Shown: positions 45,560 to 55,507 of the stretch, piece by piece | Layout of the letters: each line of letters begins with the position of its first letter | How positions within the stretch are numbered: position 1 is the stretch's first letter | Assembly (NCBI GenBank): GCA_947629985.1 | Contig: CANRFV010000005.1 | Location: 62,001 to 126,000 of the forward strand | DNA length: 64,000 bases | Direction: 5' to 3' | From: an uncultured Clostridia bacterium | GTDB taxonomy: Bacteria > Bacillota > Clostridia > Christensenellales > CAG-314 | The notes under the pieces: model-generated | Database searches by the model: none | Told to the model about the DNA's origin: nothing | Seen by the model: only the letters and a program-made list of their open reading frames with translations | Position numbers and translations under genes: made by a program

Positions 45560-45985
45560 AACCTTGAAAACTACAAAAACAAGAGTATCTCCTTGCAAAA
45601 TAAACGGAAACAAGCGAATACAAGGAGCAAGCAGTCCCAATTAAACCCAACCTTGTATTCCCGCTGAGCGAGTGTATCCACTGCAAAATAATCTGCAACA
45701 AGTATGCCGCATATAATCTTATTATTTGGACGCGAGTGCTGTTGCTATTCATAATATCAACAAACAAGTTTTTAATTAAGATACAACCTTATAAACCCTG
45801 AGAACAAGCGTATCCCCTGCAAAATAATCTGCAACGAGCGCACACAGTGCGCGAAGCGAAGCCTTTTTGCAGGGGATATGCGCGTGTTTTCCGTTTTGAA
45901 TGCAATTGCACGAGCGCCACCACCATTTTTATTGCGGCATACGAAGCGAAGCCTTTTTGCAGGGGATATGCGAGCGGTATTGTGG
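45560..45985. repeat. Nested palindromic repeat region, copy B, downstream of uvrA
   Basis: Several modules pair an outer arm TATCCCCTGCAAAA/TTTTTGCAGGGGATA around the conserved strands AATCTGCAACGAG and GAAGCGAAGCC, with a variable inner stem such as GCGCAC/GTGCGC (45802-45880). Partial modules lie at 45675-45740 and 45892-45978. The words AAGCAGT..AA(A)CCCAACCTTGTA match 740-770. The same motif set occurs at 58513-58722. The right edge is about 10 bases from the uvrA stop. Confidence 0.7.
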
Positions 45986-45993
45986 TCGGTCTC

Positions 45994-48807
45994 CTACCTG
46001 CCGCGGGCAAGAATGTGCGCTAAAAATTCGCCCGTGTAACTGCCCTGCGTTGCGGCGATCTGTTCGGGAGTGCCCGTTGCCACCACCGTGCCGCCTTCGT
46101 CGCCGCCTTCGGGGCCCAAATCTACTATGTTGTCCGCAACTTTTATTACGTCCAGATTGTGTTCTATTACAATAACGGTATTGCCGCCCGCAACAAGACG
46201 TTGCAATATGGCAATAAGTTTTGCCACGTCGTGGCTGTGCAAGCCCGTTGTGGGTTCGTCCAGCACGTATAGAGTTTTGCCTGTGGAACGCTTGGACAGT
46301 TCGGTAGCCAACTTTACGCGTTGCGCTTCGCCGCCCGACAGCGTTGTTGCGGGTTGTCCCAACTTGATGTAGCCCAACCCAACGTCGTACAATGTTTGAA
46401 TTTTGTTGTTTATCGACGTGATATTCTTAAAGAATTCCGTCGCTTCTTCCACGGTCATATCCAGCACGTCGGCAATAGACTTGCCCTTGTACTTTACAGC
46501 CAAAGTTTCGCGGTTGTAGCGCGCGCCGTGGCATACGGGACATGGCACGTACACGTCGGGCAAAAAGTTCATTGCAATGCGCAATATGCCGTCGCCTTCG
46601 CAATGGTCGCACCTGCCGCCCTTTACGTTGAAACTGAATCTGCCCGAACCGTACCCGCGTTCCTTGGCGTCGGGAGTTGCCGCAAACAAGTCGCGTATCA
46701 TTGTAAACACGCCCGTATACGTTGCGGGATTGCTGCGCGGAGTGCGCCCGATGGCGCTTTGGTCTATCGAAATTACCTTGTCGAGATATTCTTCGCCCGT
46801 AACAGACTCGCATGCGACGTCATTGCGATGAGCGCGATTGAGTTTTTGTTCGAGATAGGGCAGCAAAACTTCGTTTACAAGACTGCTCTTGCCGCTACCC
46901 GATACGCCCGTTACCACATTGAGACAGCCCAGCGGAAAATCGACGTCGATATGTTTAAGGTTGTTTTTGTAAGCGCCTTTTACCGAAAGAAAATGTCCGT
47001 TGCCCTGTCGGCGCGTTGCGGGAACGGGTATCGACAGTTCGCCCGACAAATATTTGCCCGTAATGGACTGCTTGCACTCGATCAAATCGGGCACGGTGCC
47101 CGCAAATACTATTTCGCCGCCGTGAACGCCCGCGCCGGGTCCCACGTCCACAACAAAATCCGCCGCGCGAATTGTCTCTTCGTCGTGTTCCACAACTATC
47201 AACGTGTTGCCTATATCGCGCAGATGTTCCAATGTGGCAATAAGTTTGCCGTTGTCGCGTTGGTGCAAACCTATGCTGGGCTCGTCCAGAATGTACAGCA
47301 CGCCCGTAAGTCCGCTGCCTATTTGCGTGGCAAGACGTATGCGCTGCGCTTCGCCGCCCGACAAAGTGCCCGCACTGCGGTTGAGAGTAAGATACCCCAA
47401 GCCGACGTCCACCAAAAATTTGAGACGCGCCTTTATTTCTTTGAGTACCATATAGGCTATTTGCGACCGCGTTTCGTCCAATTGCAGATTTTCGAAAAAT
47501 TTTAGGGCGTTTACAACCGACAATTCGCCGAGTTCCCATATATTAAGTCCGCCCACTTTTACGGACAAAATTTCGCTTTTGAGCCGTTTGCCGTGGCAAT
47601 GCGAACAGGGTTTGTCCACCATAAACTTTTCGTATTCCTGCCGCGTCCAATCGCTCTTGCACTCGTTGTGGCGGCGAGTCATCATAGGAATAATGCCTTC
47701 CCAAGTGGCGTTGAACGTTCTGCCGTCGCGCAGGCGGCACACCAACTGCTCTTCGCCGTTGCCGTACATAATTACGTCGTAGGCTTGCTTGGGCAGATCG
47801 CGCACGGGCACGTCGCAGGAAAAGCGATATTTTTCCGCCAAAGCGTCAAACAGCGTTCGCATCCAACTTGCCGCGCCCAAATTGAAGCCCAACAACTTTA
47901 CCGCGCCGTCGTGCAGCGATTTGGAGTCGTCGGGAATGATGAGATTTTCGTCGAATTCCTGCTTGAAACCCAACCCCAAACACTCGGGACAGGCGCCGAA
48001 CGGGCTGTTGAAAGAAAATGCGCGCGGCTCCAACTCTTCGATGGTAAACCCACATTCGGGGCAGGCAAATTTGTCCGAATAGGTGGTTTCGGAGCCGTTT
48101 GCGGACACCACCACCAAGCCGTCGGCAAGTTTAAGCGCGGTTTCGATACTGTCGGACAGGCGCGTGTGCATTTCCGCCTTGACGACAAGACGGTCTACCA
48201 CAACGCTGATGTTGTGTTTGATGTTTTTTTGCAATTTTATTTCTTCGTCCAGCGTATACGTGTTGCCGTCCACCGATACGCGCGCATAGCCTTGCCGCTT
48301 TAATTGGTCGAACAGTTTGGCGTATTCGCCCTTGCGTCCGCGCACGACGGGGGCAAGAATTTGCAATTTTGTGCCTTCGCCGAGAGCGGTTACTCTGTCG
48401 CAAATTTGATCGACCGTGGTTTTGGCAATGGGGATGCCGCAATTGGGACAATACGGAATACCCACGCGCGCATACAGCAGGCGCAAGTAGTCGTAAATTT
48501 CGGTAACGGTGCCCACTGTGGAACGCGGATTGGACGAAGTCGTCTTTTGGTCTATCGAAATTGCCGGCGACAGCCCGTCGATGCTTTCCACGTCCGGCTT
48601 GTCCATCTGCCCCAAAAATTGGCGCGCGTACGACGACAAACTTTCCACATAGCGGCGTTGACCTTCGGCAAATATCGTGTCGAATGCAAGCGACGACTTG
48701 CCGCTGCCCGACAAACCCGTAAATACCACCAATTTGTCGCGCGGAATGGTAAGGCTGACGCTTTTCAAATTATTTTCTTTGGCGTTTTTTATTACAATGT
48801 CTTTCAT
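45994..48807 (-). CDS. uvrA: Excinuclease ABC subunit UvrA
   Basis: The 937-residue ATPase recognises DNA lesions and loads UvrB in nucleotide excision repair. Two ABC modules are visible, with Walker [11 protein letters not shown] (~34) and [10 protein letters not shown] (~640), signatures [16 protein letters not shown] and [16 protein letters not shown], and zinc-finger cysteines in CPNCG, CPECG...CPECLG and CDHCEGDG...CPVCHG. Length is normal. uvrB lies 142 bases upstream in the same direction. The nested repeat begins just after its stop. Confidence 0.98.
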   Translation of the reverse strand: MKDIVIKNAKENNLKSVSLTIPRDKLVVFTGLSGSGKSSLAFDTIFAEGQRRYVESLSSYARQFLGQMDKPDVESIDGLSPAISIDQKTTSSNPRSTVGTVTEIYDYLRLLYARVGIPYCPNCGIPIAKTTVDQICDRVTALGEGTKLQILAPVVRGRKGEYAKLFDQLKRQGYARVSVDGNTYTLDEEIKLQKNIKHNISVVVDRLVVKAEMHTRLSDSIETALKLADGLVVVSANGSETTYSDKFACPECGFTIEELEPRAFSFNSPFGACPECLGLGFKQEFDENLIIPDDSKSLHDGAVKLLGFNLGAASWMRTLFDALAEKYRFSCDVPVRDLPKQAYDVIMYGNGEEQLVCRLRDGRTFNATWEGIIPMMTRRHNECKSDWTRQEYEKFMVDKPCSHCHGKRLKSEILSVKVGGLNIWELGELSVVNALKFFENLQLDETRSQIAYMVLKEIKARLKFLVDVGLGYLTLNRSAGTLSGGEAQRIRLATQIGSGLTGVLYILDEPSIGLHQRDNGKLIATLEHLRDIGNTLIVVEHDEETIRAADFVVDVGPGAGVHGGEIVFAGTVPDLIECKQSITGKYLSGELSIPVPATRRQGNGHFLSVKGAYKNNLKHIDVDFPLGCLNVVTGVSGSGKSSLVNEVLLPYLEQKLNRAHRNDVACESVTGEEYLDKVISIDQSAIGRTPRSNPATYTGVFTMIRDLFAATPDAKERGYGSGRFSFNVKGGRCDHCEGDGILRIAMNFLPDVYVPCPVCHGARYNRETLAVKYKGKSIADVLDMTVEEATEFFKNITSINNKIQTLYDVGLGYIKLGQPATTLSGGEAQRVKLATELSKRSTGKTLYVLDEPTTGLHSHDVAKLIAILQRLVAGGNTVIVIEHNLDVIKVADNIVDLGPEGGDEGGTVVATGTPEQIAATQGSYTGEFLAHILARGR

Positions 48808-48949
48808 ATCGAAAATTCCGTTTTGTAATTTACTCTGTTTATTTGCGCGGCGCGTTTGCGCAAAAAAGCGTTGCGTAACGGCAATACCCGCGTAAACGGG
48901 CGCAAACCGACGTTAGTTGCGCTAACCGCGCATAAAGCGGTCAAATAGA

Positions 48950-50920
48950 TCAACCGCGCTGTTTTTTCTTTAACATTTTGTCGCGTTTTTTGGTAAGTTG
49001 CACTACCTGTTCGCGCAATTGAATGGCGCGCTCGAAATCCAACTGATTGGCAGCGGTCTTCATACGGGCGGTAAGGTTGTCGATCTCGCGCTCGATATCT
49101 TTAAGCGACATCGTTCCTTCGTCTTTCTGAGTGATTTCCAGCGTGTTTTCCACTTCGTGTTCGATGGTTTTGGGCGTAATGCCGTTAAGTACGTTGTACT
49201 CGTGCTGAACGGCGCGGCGGCGATTTGTTTCGTCGATGGCACGGCGCATACTGTCGGTTATTACGTCCGCATACATTATTACCCTGCCTTCCGCATTACG
49301 CGCGGCGCGCCCTATCGTCTGAATGAGCGCGGTGTCGCTGCGCAAAAAACCTTCCTTGTCGGCGTCCAAAATGGCAACCAATTTTACTTGCGGCATATCC
49401 AGACCTTCGCGCAGCAAATTTATACCCACAAGTACGTCGAACTCGCCCTTTTTTAACCCCGTTACGATGTCTACGCGCTCCAACGTGTCTATATCCGAGT
49501 GCATATATTTTACGCGCACGTCCTGCTTGGACAAAAAGTCGGTCAAACTTTCCGCCATGCGCTTGGTAAGCGTTGTTACCAGCACGCGACCGCCGCCGTC
49601 CACAACCGAGTGGATCTCGCCGAGCAGATCGTCGATCTGCCCTTCCACGGGGCGCACTTCCACTTGCGGATCGAGCAAGCCCGTGGGACGAATAAGTTGC
49701 TCCACAACGTTGTCGGCGCGTTTAAGTTCGTACTCGGCGGGAGTTGCCGACACGCAAATAAGTTGCCCCAAACGGCTGTCGAACTCGTCAAACGTAAGCG
49801 GACGGTTGTCGAACGCGCTTTGCAGACGGAAACCGTACCCCACCAAATTTATTTTGCGGGCGCGGTCGCCGTTGTACATACCGCGTATCTGCGGAATGGT
49901 CATATGGCTTTCGTCGATGAAAGTGATAAAGTCGTCGGGGAAATAATCCAACAGCGTGTAGGGCGGCTGTCCCGGCTGTCTGCCGTCAAAGTAACGCGAA
50001 TAATTTTCTATTCCGCTGCAATAGCCCATTTCGCGCATCATCTCTATGTCGTACGAAACGCGCTGTTTAAGCCGTTGCCCTTCCACTATCTTGTTTGCGT
50101 CCGTAAAAGTTTGCGATTCGCACTCCATATCGCGCTGAATTTGTTGCAACGCCTTTTCCATTGTTACGCCTTCCACAACATATTGGCTTGCGGGGAAAAT
50201 AATGGTATGCAACAAATTTGCCACCACGTTGCCGGTCAATGCGTCGATTTCCTGTATTTTTTCTATTTCGTCCCCCCAAAAGTGTACCCGTATGGCATGT
50301 TCGGAGTACGACGCCGGGTATATTTCCAACACATCGCCGCGCACGCGAAATGTGCCGCGATGGAAGTCCATATCGTTGCGCACGTACTGTATGGAGATCA
50401 ATTTTTTTATTACGCTTTCGCGGCTGACGTTATCGGCGGGGCGCAACGACAGACTCATTTTGTAATACTCGCCCGGAGCACCCAAACCGTATATGCACGA
50501 AACGCTGGCTACCACTATCGTGTCGCGACGTTCGAACAAACTGCACGTTGCCGAGTGCCGCAAACGGTCGATCTCGTCGTTGATGTCGATCTCCTTTTCG
50601 ATATACAAGTCGCGCGACGGAATGTAACTTTCCGGCATATAGTAGTCGTAATACGACACAAAAAATTCCACGCGATTTTCGGGGAAAAATTCGCGAAATT
50701 CGTTGCACAACTGCGCGGCAAGCGTCTTGTTGTGGCATATTACCAGCGTGGGACGGTTTACGTTGGCAATAACGTTTGCCATAGTAAATGTTTTGCCGCT
50801 GCCGGTAACTCCGCGCAACACTTGCGTGGCAAGGCCGTCGTTAATGCCCTGCGTAAGTTGCTCTATTGCCTGCGGCTGATCTCCGCAAGGTTGGAATTTT
50901 GAGTGAAGTTTGAAATCCAT
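48950..50920 (-). CDS. uvrB: Excinuclease ABC subunit UvrB
   Basis: The 656-residue helicase-like protein verifies damage and recruits UvrC. The motifs are Walker [11 protein letters not shown], the beta-hairpin [14 protein letters not shown], motif TFIDESHMT, helicase motif QTIGRAARN and a C-terminal UVR motif ([19 protein letters not shown]) that binds UvrC. The start at 50920 has a weak ribosome-binding site. A promoter and LexA-like box lie directly upstream. Confidence 0.98.
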   Translation of the reverse strand: MDFKLHSKFQPCGDQPQAIEQLTQGINDGLATQVLRGVTGSGKTFTMANVIANVNRPTLVICHNKTLAAQLCNEFREFFPENRVEFFVSYYDYYMPESYIPSRDLYIEKEIDINDEIDRLRHSATCSLFERRDTIVVASVSCIYGLGAPGEYYKMSLSLRPADNVSRESVIKKLISIQYVRNDMDFHRGTFRVRGDVLEIYPASYSEHAIRVHFWGDEIEKIQEIDALTGNVVANLLHTIIFPASQYVVEGVTMEKALQQIQRDMECESQTFTDANKIVEGQRLKQRVSYDIEMMREMGYCSGIENYSRYFDGRQPGQPPYTLLDYFPDDFITFIDESHMTIPQIRGMYNGDRARKINLVGYGFRLQSAFDNRPLTFDEFDSRLGQLICVSATPAEYELKRADNVVEQLIRPTGLLDPQVEVRPVEGQIDDLLGEIHSVVDGGGRVLVTTLTKRMAESLTDFLSKQDVRVKYMHSDIDTLERVDIVTGLKKGEFDVLVGINLLREGLDMPQVKLVAILDADKEGFLRSDTALIQTIGRAARNAEGRVIMYADVITDSMRRAIDETNRRRAVQHEYNVLNGITPKTIEHEVENTLEITQKDEGTMSLKDIEREIDNLTARMKTAANQLDFERAIQLREQVVQLTKKRDKMLKKKQRG

Positions 50921-50932
50921 AGTTGTATTTTA

Positions 50933-50944
50933 GAACATTTGTTT
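50933..50944 (-). promoter_or_regulatory. LexA (SOS) box-like operator of uvrB
   Basis: AAACAAATGTTC on the minus strand, one base from GAAC-N4-GTTC, the Bacillota SOS box pattern. It lies at the expected transcription start, 13 bases before the uvrB ATG. Confidence 0.55.
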
Positions 50945-50950
50945 GCCTAT

Positions 50951-50979
50951 ATTTTACTGCAAGCGCGCGCTTTTGTCAA
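50951..50979 (-). promoter_or_regulatory. Promoter of uvrB
   Basis: TTGACA, 17 bases, TAAAAT on the minus strand. Confidence 0.75.
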
Positions 50980-51139
50980 CGATCGAAAGGAGCGTTATGT
51001 AACAATTTTACCCAAACGCCGCAACTTTGCCGATATTAAGCGTACCGCGCCCCGCGACAAAACCGAAAAGAAGCGCAGCAACCCAAATCGCCGCAAAAGC
51101 GCATATCGACAGATATGCCGTACAACGGGCTGTCGCCTA

Positions 51140-51910
51140 TCAAGCGTTTAGCATGTAAATTTCGTACAGTCCGCGCAACGACAGTTCGCGGTCGATACGG
51201 TCGAACAGCGGTTCTACGTTGTTTACCAACCGAGCCAAACCGCCCGTTGCGATGATTTTGGCGTTGGACAGACCCGTTTCGGCACGCAAACGCTCGGTCA
51301 TATACTTTACTTCGCCCACCGTGCCGTAAATTACGCCGCTTTGTATTGCCTTGCGGGTGTTTTGCGCGGTTGTTTTGGACGGAATTTCCAAATCTACGTT
51401 GGGCAACTTGGCGGTACACCGCGCCAGACTTTCTATTGTGGACTTGATGCCCAACGTAATTGCGCCGCCGACAAATTCCTTGCGCTCGTTTACCACGTTA
51501 TACGTTGTTGCCGTGCCGAAATCCACCAAAATAAAGGGCGCGCCGTACAGTTTTTCGGCGGCAACGCAGGTAATTATGCGGTCGCTGCCCAACTCGCGCG
51601 GAGAATCGTATCGAATAGCAAGCCCCGTTTTTATTCCCACGCCCACCACAAGCGGCTTTACGCCGAACACGTAATTTATTACGTTGGTAAACGTGTAATC
51701 CAATTGGGGAATGACCGACGACACTATCGCGCCGTTGACGGATTTTACGTCTATGCCCGCGTGCCAAAGCAATTGCAAAAGCAACGCGACGTATTCGTCC
51801 GACGTGCGTTTGACGTCGGTGGACATTTTGAACGAGTGCGCCATTTTGCCGTCCTGCTCGAACAGCCCTATTTTGATGTTGGTGTTGCCTATATCTACCG
51901 TAAAAATCAT
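51140..51910 (-). CDS. coaX: Type III pantothenate kinase
   Basis: The 256-residue enzyme phosphorylates pantothenate, the first step to CoA. The motifs are VDIGNTNIKIGLF (phosphate 1), YDSPRELGSDRI, the catalytic region FGTATTYNVV and GGAITLGI. Length is normal. The ATG at 51910 has GGAGA upstream; the track start adds 22 residues. It follows the PanT-like S-component gene by about 78 bases, so uptake and activation of pantothenate may be linked. Confidence 0.95.
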   Translation of the reverse strand: MIFTVDIGNTNIKIGLFEQDGKMAHSFKMSTDVKRTSDEYVALLLQLLWHAGIDVKSVNGAIVSSVIPQLDYTFTNVINYVFGVKPLVVGVGIKTGLAIRYDSPRELGSDRIITCVAAEKLYGAPFILVDFGTATTYNVVNERKEFVGGAITLGIKSTIESLARCTAKLPNVDLEIPSKTTAQNTRKAIQSGVIYGTVGEVKYMTERLRAETGLSNAKIIATGGLARLVNNVEPLFDRIDRELSLRGLYEIYMLNA

Positions 51911-51988
51911 AAAAATTTCTCCGTTTGTGGTTGCCGCGTACGACGTTTGAACGTGAGCCAAACGGCGTAACGGCAAGCGTATATTTGA

Positions 51989-52813
51989 TTATTTGTTGCG
52001 ACGCGCCGTTGCAACGTGCCGTTTGTGCTCCGAATTGCGCTCGACGGTGCGAAAATCGTCGGCGTCATTGCCGCTTGGAGAGTGTTCGACGTCGGGCGCA
52101 AAGGCATTGTCCGCAAGCGCGGCTACGTCGGGCTCGGCGCCGTCCGTTGCGATGTAGTTGCCGTTTGACAAGTCGGGTTGCAAGTCGGTAGCCGCAACTT
52201 CGTCGGTTACGGCAACTTTCCAATTGTTGCCGTCGATACCCAACTTCAAACCGCGGCGCACACCCAATACAACCCAGGGCGCTATCAGCAGCGACGTAAG
52301 ATATTCGGGCAAAATGTTAATAAACACAAGACTGCGTATTGCCGCCACAAAGCCTTCGCCGCCTTCGGACAGATAACTGAACGGCAACAAAAAGAACACC
52401 GTGTTAGAAACCAACCCGACCGCAATTGCCGTAGTCATAGCCACCGCTTGCGCAACGCGGCGATTGTTCAATTTTGCCATGGCAAGCAACGCAAGTCGGT
52501 ACGTGCCGAAACATGCCGCTCCCGCCAAAACGCGCGGAATAACGTACACCAAGGGTTTGAAATACCACTCTATCGCGTCGGGAAAGATAAACGCCTTGAT
52601 AAACGACGCTACTCCAAAGCACAAAAATGCCGCAATGCCGTCCGCCCAACTGTTTTGAATAAAACAAAACGAAAAGGTAACCAGCAAAACGCAAATTGCC
52701 ATAGAAATAGGCAAAGCCGCGCTGATACCTCTGTCGATCATCATTGCAACAAATATTGTTGCAAACATAATTGCGTACTTTGCCAAATTGAAAGCCTTGC
52801 TATTGTTTACCAT
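51989..52813 (-). CDS. ECF transporter S component, probably pantothenate-specific (PanT-like), with a long tail
   Basis: The 274-residue protein has six membrane segments in its first ~185 residues, including FCFIQNSWADGIAAFLCFGVASFI and PLVYVIPRVLAGAACFGTYRL, as in ECF S components. It then has a ~85-residue hydrophilic, acidic tail rich in Asp, Asn and Ala with no homologue I recognise. PanT-like identity is inferred from coaX directly downstream. It would use the EcfA1-A2-T module at 31.9-34.5 kb. Confidence 0.75.
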   Translation of the reverse strand: MVNNSKAFNLAKYAIMFATIFVAMMIDRGISAALPISMAICVLLVTFSFCFIQNSWADGIAAFLCFGVASFIKAFIFPDAIEWYFKPLVYVIPRVLAGAACFGTYRLALLAMAKLNNRRVAQAVAMTTAIAVGLVSNTVFFLLPFSYLSEGGEGFVAAIRSLVFINILPEYLTSLLIAPWVVLGVRRGLKLGIDGNNWKVAVTDEVAATDLQPDLSNGNYIATDGAEPDVAALADNAFAPDVEHSPSGNDADDFRTVERNSEHKRHVATARRNK

Positions 52814-52910
52814 AAAAACTCCTATATCGTCCCAAATAGGGTACGACTATCTTTTTGCGGTAAAAGATATAAAAAACAAAGTATCGCTCACAAGGATGCG
52901 ACCCGACTGT

Positions 52911-52939
52911 ATTGTAGCACAATAAGCGCAAAAATACAA
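52911..52939 (-). promoter_or_regulatory. Promoter of the S component-coaX pair
   Basis: TTGTAT, 17 bases, TACAAT on the minus strand. A ~90-base leader follows. The gap 52940-53240 holds no supported gene; a basic ORF at 52967..53236 is not convincing. Confidence 0.65.
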
Positions 52940-53240
52940 ATATATTGTATTATTTTTGACAATTAAATGCCAATTAAAAACAAAAAACAGCGTAGTCCGT
53001 TGGCGCGGCATTACTTTGGACGGTTATGCCCGAATACGTTTGTTGCAAGCGCGCGGCGCAAACGACTGTACACCCGTTCGATAGTCAGCCGACAATTCGT
53101 CTCCATTTGTTCCGCATTGCGCGGCGCAAACGGCACGCCGATCGTAAACGCTTTACGCCCGCCGAAACGACATAATGTTTACAATTTGCCATGCAACAGC
53201 ATCTTGTTGACGACGACTAAAACCAATTGCGTTTAATTCA

Positions 53241-53273
53241 AAAAAATCGCCGCAACACGCGGTTACGGCGATT
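53241..53273 (-). terminator. Terminator of the DUF975 gene
   Basis: AATCGCCG pairs with CGGCGATT around an inner stem and is followed by six to seven T on the minus strand. Confidence 0.8.
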
Positions 53274-53340
53274 CGGTAAAAATACGATCGATACGGCAAA
53301 CATAAGCCGAGTTAATCAAATACGCCGCAGGTTACGACCG

Positions 53341-53976
53341 TTACAAAGCGGCGCTTGCGTTTAATTGTCGATCATCTTCGTGCAACAGACTTTGGTAAAA
53401 CGCCGCAACTGCCGTTTGTTGATACGGTTGTACCCACAGCGACAGTATTCCGAGCGTTAACGCGCACAATATCCACCAGCCGATAAAACTTAATTGTAAA
53501 CAGAACAAACGCCACTTGTTGCCTTTCATCATTTCGATGGAGCGTTTGCGCGCTTCGCTTTGCGTAAGTTGGGGGTTGTCGGCAAGAATGTAATAGGACA
53601 TTGCGTAAGAGTACGCTTTGATAATGCCCGGCACAATAAGCAGCAACGACCACAAAAATACAAAAATGCTGTTTACAAGCGTCAGCGCCAACGCCGAGCC
53701 GTATTGCTTAAAACCGTCAAACAACGTATTGACGCCCAATTGTTTATCGCGCAAAACAGCAAGCGTTACGTATGCCCAACCGAGTTCCAACGGACCAATC
53801 AACAAAATCGTAGCAATGCTGCCGATGTATATGACGCTAAGCGCACCGCACGCCGCATTTATCAACGTATAGACAAGCGTTATCAAAGCCAAAGTGCCCC
53901 ACTTGCCGTTTTTCTTTTGCCAAGCGATCTGCCTGAAATATTTTGCGTTTTTGTTTTGAGTTTCATCAATTGACAT
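53341..53976 (-). CDS. DUF975-family membrane protein
   Basis: The 211-residue protein has four to five membrane segments and the DUF975 pattern: ALALTLVNSIFVFLWSLLLIVPGIIKAYSYAMSYYILADNP (shown in part) and SEARKRSIEMMKGNKWRLF, ending with LWVQPYQQTAVAAFYQSL. Its function is unknown. The ATG at 53976 has GGGAGGAG upstream. It is transcribed away from a small XRE gene, with an operator inside its promoter. Confidence 0.88.
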   Translation of the reverse strand: MSIDETQNKNAKYFRQIAWQKKNGKWGTLALITLVYTLINAACGALSVIYIGSIATILLIGPLELGWAYVTLAVLRDKQLGVNTLFDGFKQYGSALALTLVNSIFVFLWSLLLIVPGIIKAYSYAMSYYILADNPQLTQSEARKRSIEMMKGNKWRLFCLQLSFIGWWILCALTLGILSLWVQPYQQTAVAAFYQSLLHEDDRQLNASAAL

Positions 53977-54006
53977 AATTTTTCTCCTCCCTGTTATGTT
54001 ACATTC

Positions 54007-54036
54007 ATTATACTTCTTACAGTTGTAAGATGTCAA
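54007..54036 (-). promoter_or_regulatory. Promoter of the DUF975 gene with an internal operator
   Basis: TTGACA, 18 bases, TATAAT on the minus strand. The palindrome CTTACAGTTGTAAG fills most of the spacer (54016-54029). Confidence 0.8.
54016..54029. promoter_or_regulatory. Operator 1 of the DUF975/XRE pair
   Basis: CTTACA-GT-TGTAAG, a perfect 6-bp dyad between the -35 and -10 boxes of the DUF975 promoter. It should block RNA polymerase when bound. Confidence 0.65.
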
Positions 54037-54044
54037 TATATTTT

Positions 54045-54058
54045 CTTACAAATGTGAG
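54045..54058. promoter_or_regulatory. Operator 2 of the DUF975/XRE pair
   Basis: CTTACA-AA-TGTGAG, the same dyad with one change, 29 bases from operator 1 centre to centre and just upstream of the XRE start. It suggests autoregulation. Confidence 0.6.
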
Positions 54059-54070
54059 AAAATAATTTTG

Positions 54071-54289
54071 ATGGCAAATGTAAATTACGGAGAAAAATTC
54101 AGGCAAAACCTGATATATTTACGTACATCGCGCGGTTTGGGTCAGGTAAAACTTGCCGAAGAAATAGGCGTAAGCAAGGGGTGCATAAGTTTGTGGGAAA
54201 ACGGACTGCGCGAGCCGAGCATGTCTTGTCTTATTGCGTTGGCAACGTATTTCGACGTGTCGATAGACGAACTTGTGGGAATAGTTTAA
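54071..54289 (+). CDS. Small XRE-family repressor
   Basis: The 72-residue protein is little more than a helix-turn-helix domain: LRTSRGLGQVKLAEEIGVSKGCISLWENGLREPSM and DVSIDELVGIV. It probably binds the two CTTACA-NN-TGTAAG sites in front of it and controls the divergent DUF975 gene and itself. The track starts at a TTG one codon earlier; the ATG at 54071 is as likely. No ribosome-binding site is obvious. Confidence 0.85.
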   Translation: MANVNYGEKFRQNLIYLRTSRGLGQVKLAEEIGVSKGCISLWENGLREPSMSCLIALATYFDVSIDELVGIV

Positions 54290-54720
54290 CGACGGACGCG
54301 TTGTGCCGTTTATTAAATGTTACTTGGCGCGCAATGATATAAAGCGCTGCCGCTTGCGACAATTTTATTTCCGCAAAAGTTAATACCGTTGCCAATCGAC
54401 GCGCGGCGTGTTACGCGGCGCGTATACAAACGAAAAACAAGCGGTTGCCGCGTTAAAACGGCAATTTTTTTACGAAATTTTATCGGTTATTTATATTAAA
54501 CAGCCAAGTTGCAAAATAATGTTCGAATATTGATATTTAACTATTGACGACAATTGATATAACACAATCGACAGTCGGGCGAACCCGACTTGTTTGTATT
54601 TACTTATTTACGAATTACTTATTCGCGACATTTGGTATCCGAATCGCCATTCGGGCGAACCCGACTTAACGATATTTACTTATTGCAACATTTACGCAAT
54701 AACACAGCGGGCGCATAACG
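54290..54720. other. Intergenic region with two GTCGGG-CGAA-CCCGAC hairpins
   Basis: Two hairpins with the same core GGGCGAACCCGACTT lie at ~54573 and ~54650 within AT-rich repeats (ATTTACTTATT words). No gene is supported; the track ORF 54594..54818 lacks a ribosome-binding site. Confidence 0.5.
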
Positions 54721-54764
54721 AAAAAAACAGCGCCCGACGGCATATCGGAGTACCGAACGGGCGC
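54721..54764 (-). terminator. Terminator of engB
   Basis: CGCCCG pairs with CGGGCG around a ~21-base loop with inner pairing, followed by seven T on the minus strand. Confidence 0.75.
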
Positions 54765-54844
54765 GCAAAAAACTTGATTTTGCCTATATGGGGTGTAAAA
54801 ATGCGTAACGCGCGGTAAAATTTGCGCAAAAACGCAAGCGGCGG

Positions 54845-55468
54845 TCAATCGTCTACGCCTGCGGCGTTACAGGCGGCAAGCACTTGCTCTATTTTGTTCA
54901 ATACCGCGTCTTTGCCCGTTTTGGCAAGGGCGGATACTGGCAAAACGTCGTCCTGACCGAGTTTGAAAAAGTTGGCTATTGCGCGGCACCTGTTTTTTAC
55001 CTGACTTTTGGGCAATTTGTCCGCTTTGGTGGCTATTACCGTAAACGGCACATTGTTTGCAAACAGGTAATTGTACATCGTGGCGTCGTCGCGAGTGGGT
55101 TCGTGCCTGATATCCACCAAAAAAAACACTTGTTTAAGCATTTGTTCGTTGGCAAGATATTTTTCCAACAGATCCGCCCATTTGAGTTTTTCTGCGTCGG
55201 ACACCTTGGCAAAACCGTACCCCGGCAGATCCGCAAGCAAAAATTCCTGCCCGGGCTTGCCGTCGTTGATCAAAAAGTAGTTGATAAGACGCGTTCTGCC
55301 CGGCAATTTGGACGTGCGCGCAAGTTTGCCGTCGTTTACCAAAAAGTTTATAAAACTGCTTTTGCCCACATTGGACTTGCCGGCAACCGCTATCTGCGGC
55401 AGATCGGACACAATGCACTGCGAGTACGTCGCCGCGCCTTTTACGTAGGACGAGTTGAGTATTATCAT
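54845..55468 (-). CDS. engB: Ribosome biogenesis GTPase EngB (YihA/YsxC)
   Basis: The 207-residue GTPase aids late assembly of the 50S subunit. The motifs are G1 AGKSNVGKSSF, G2 PGRTRLINYF, G3 DLPGYGFAKVS, G4 ATKADKLPKS and G5 VSALAKTGK. Length is normal. It follows lon by 39 bases, the lon-ysxC order also known from Bacillus. Confidence 0.97.
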   Translation of the reverse strand: MIILNSSYVKGAATYSQCIVSDLPQIAVAGKSNVGKSSFINFLVNDGKLARTSKLPGRTRLINYFLINDGKPGQEFLLADLPGYGFAKVSDAEKLKWADLLEKYLANEQMLKQVFFLVDIRHEPTRDDATMYNYLFANNVPFTVIATKADKLPKSQVKNRCRAIANFFKLGQDDVLPVSALAKTGKDAVLNKIEQVLAACNAAGVDD

Positions 55469-55507
55469 AATTGTCTTGCGTTGTGCGGCAATTACGCCAC
55501 ACAGTTG

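Noticed and set aside
45246-45567. Two overlapping ORFs after tmRNA, a common integration site, considered as integrase remnants.
   Set aside because: Neither shows recombinase motifs, neither has a ribosome-binding site, and no copy of the tmRNA 3' end lies downstream.
52967-53236. An 89-codon basic ORF between the DUF975 and PanT-like genes.
   Set aside because: No ribosome-binding site and Arg/Lys-rich shadow-like composition.
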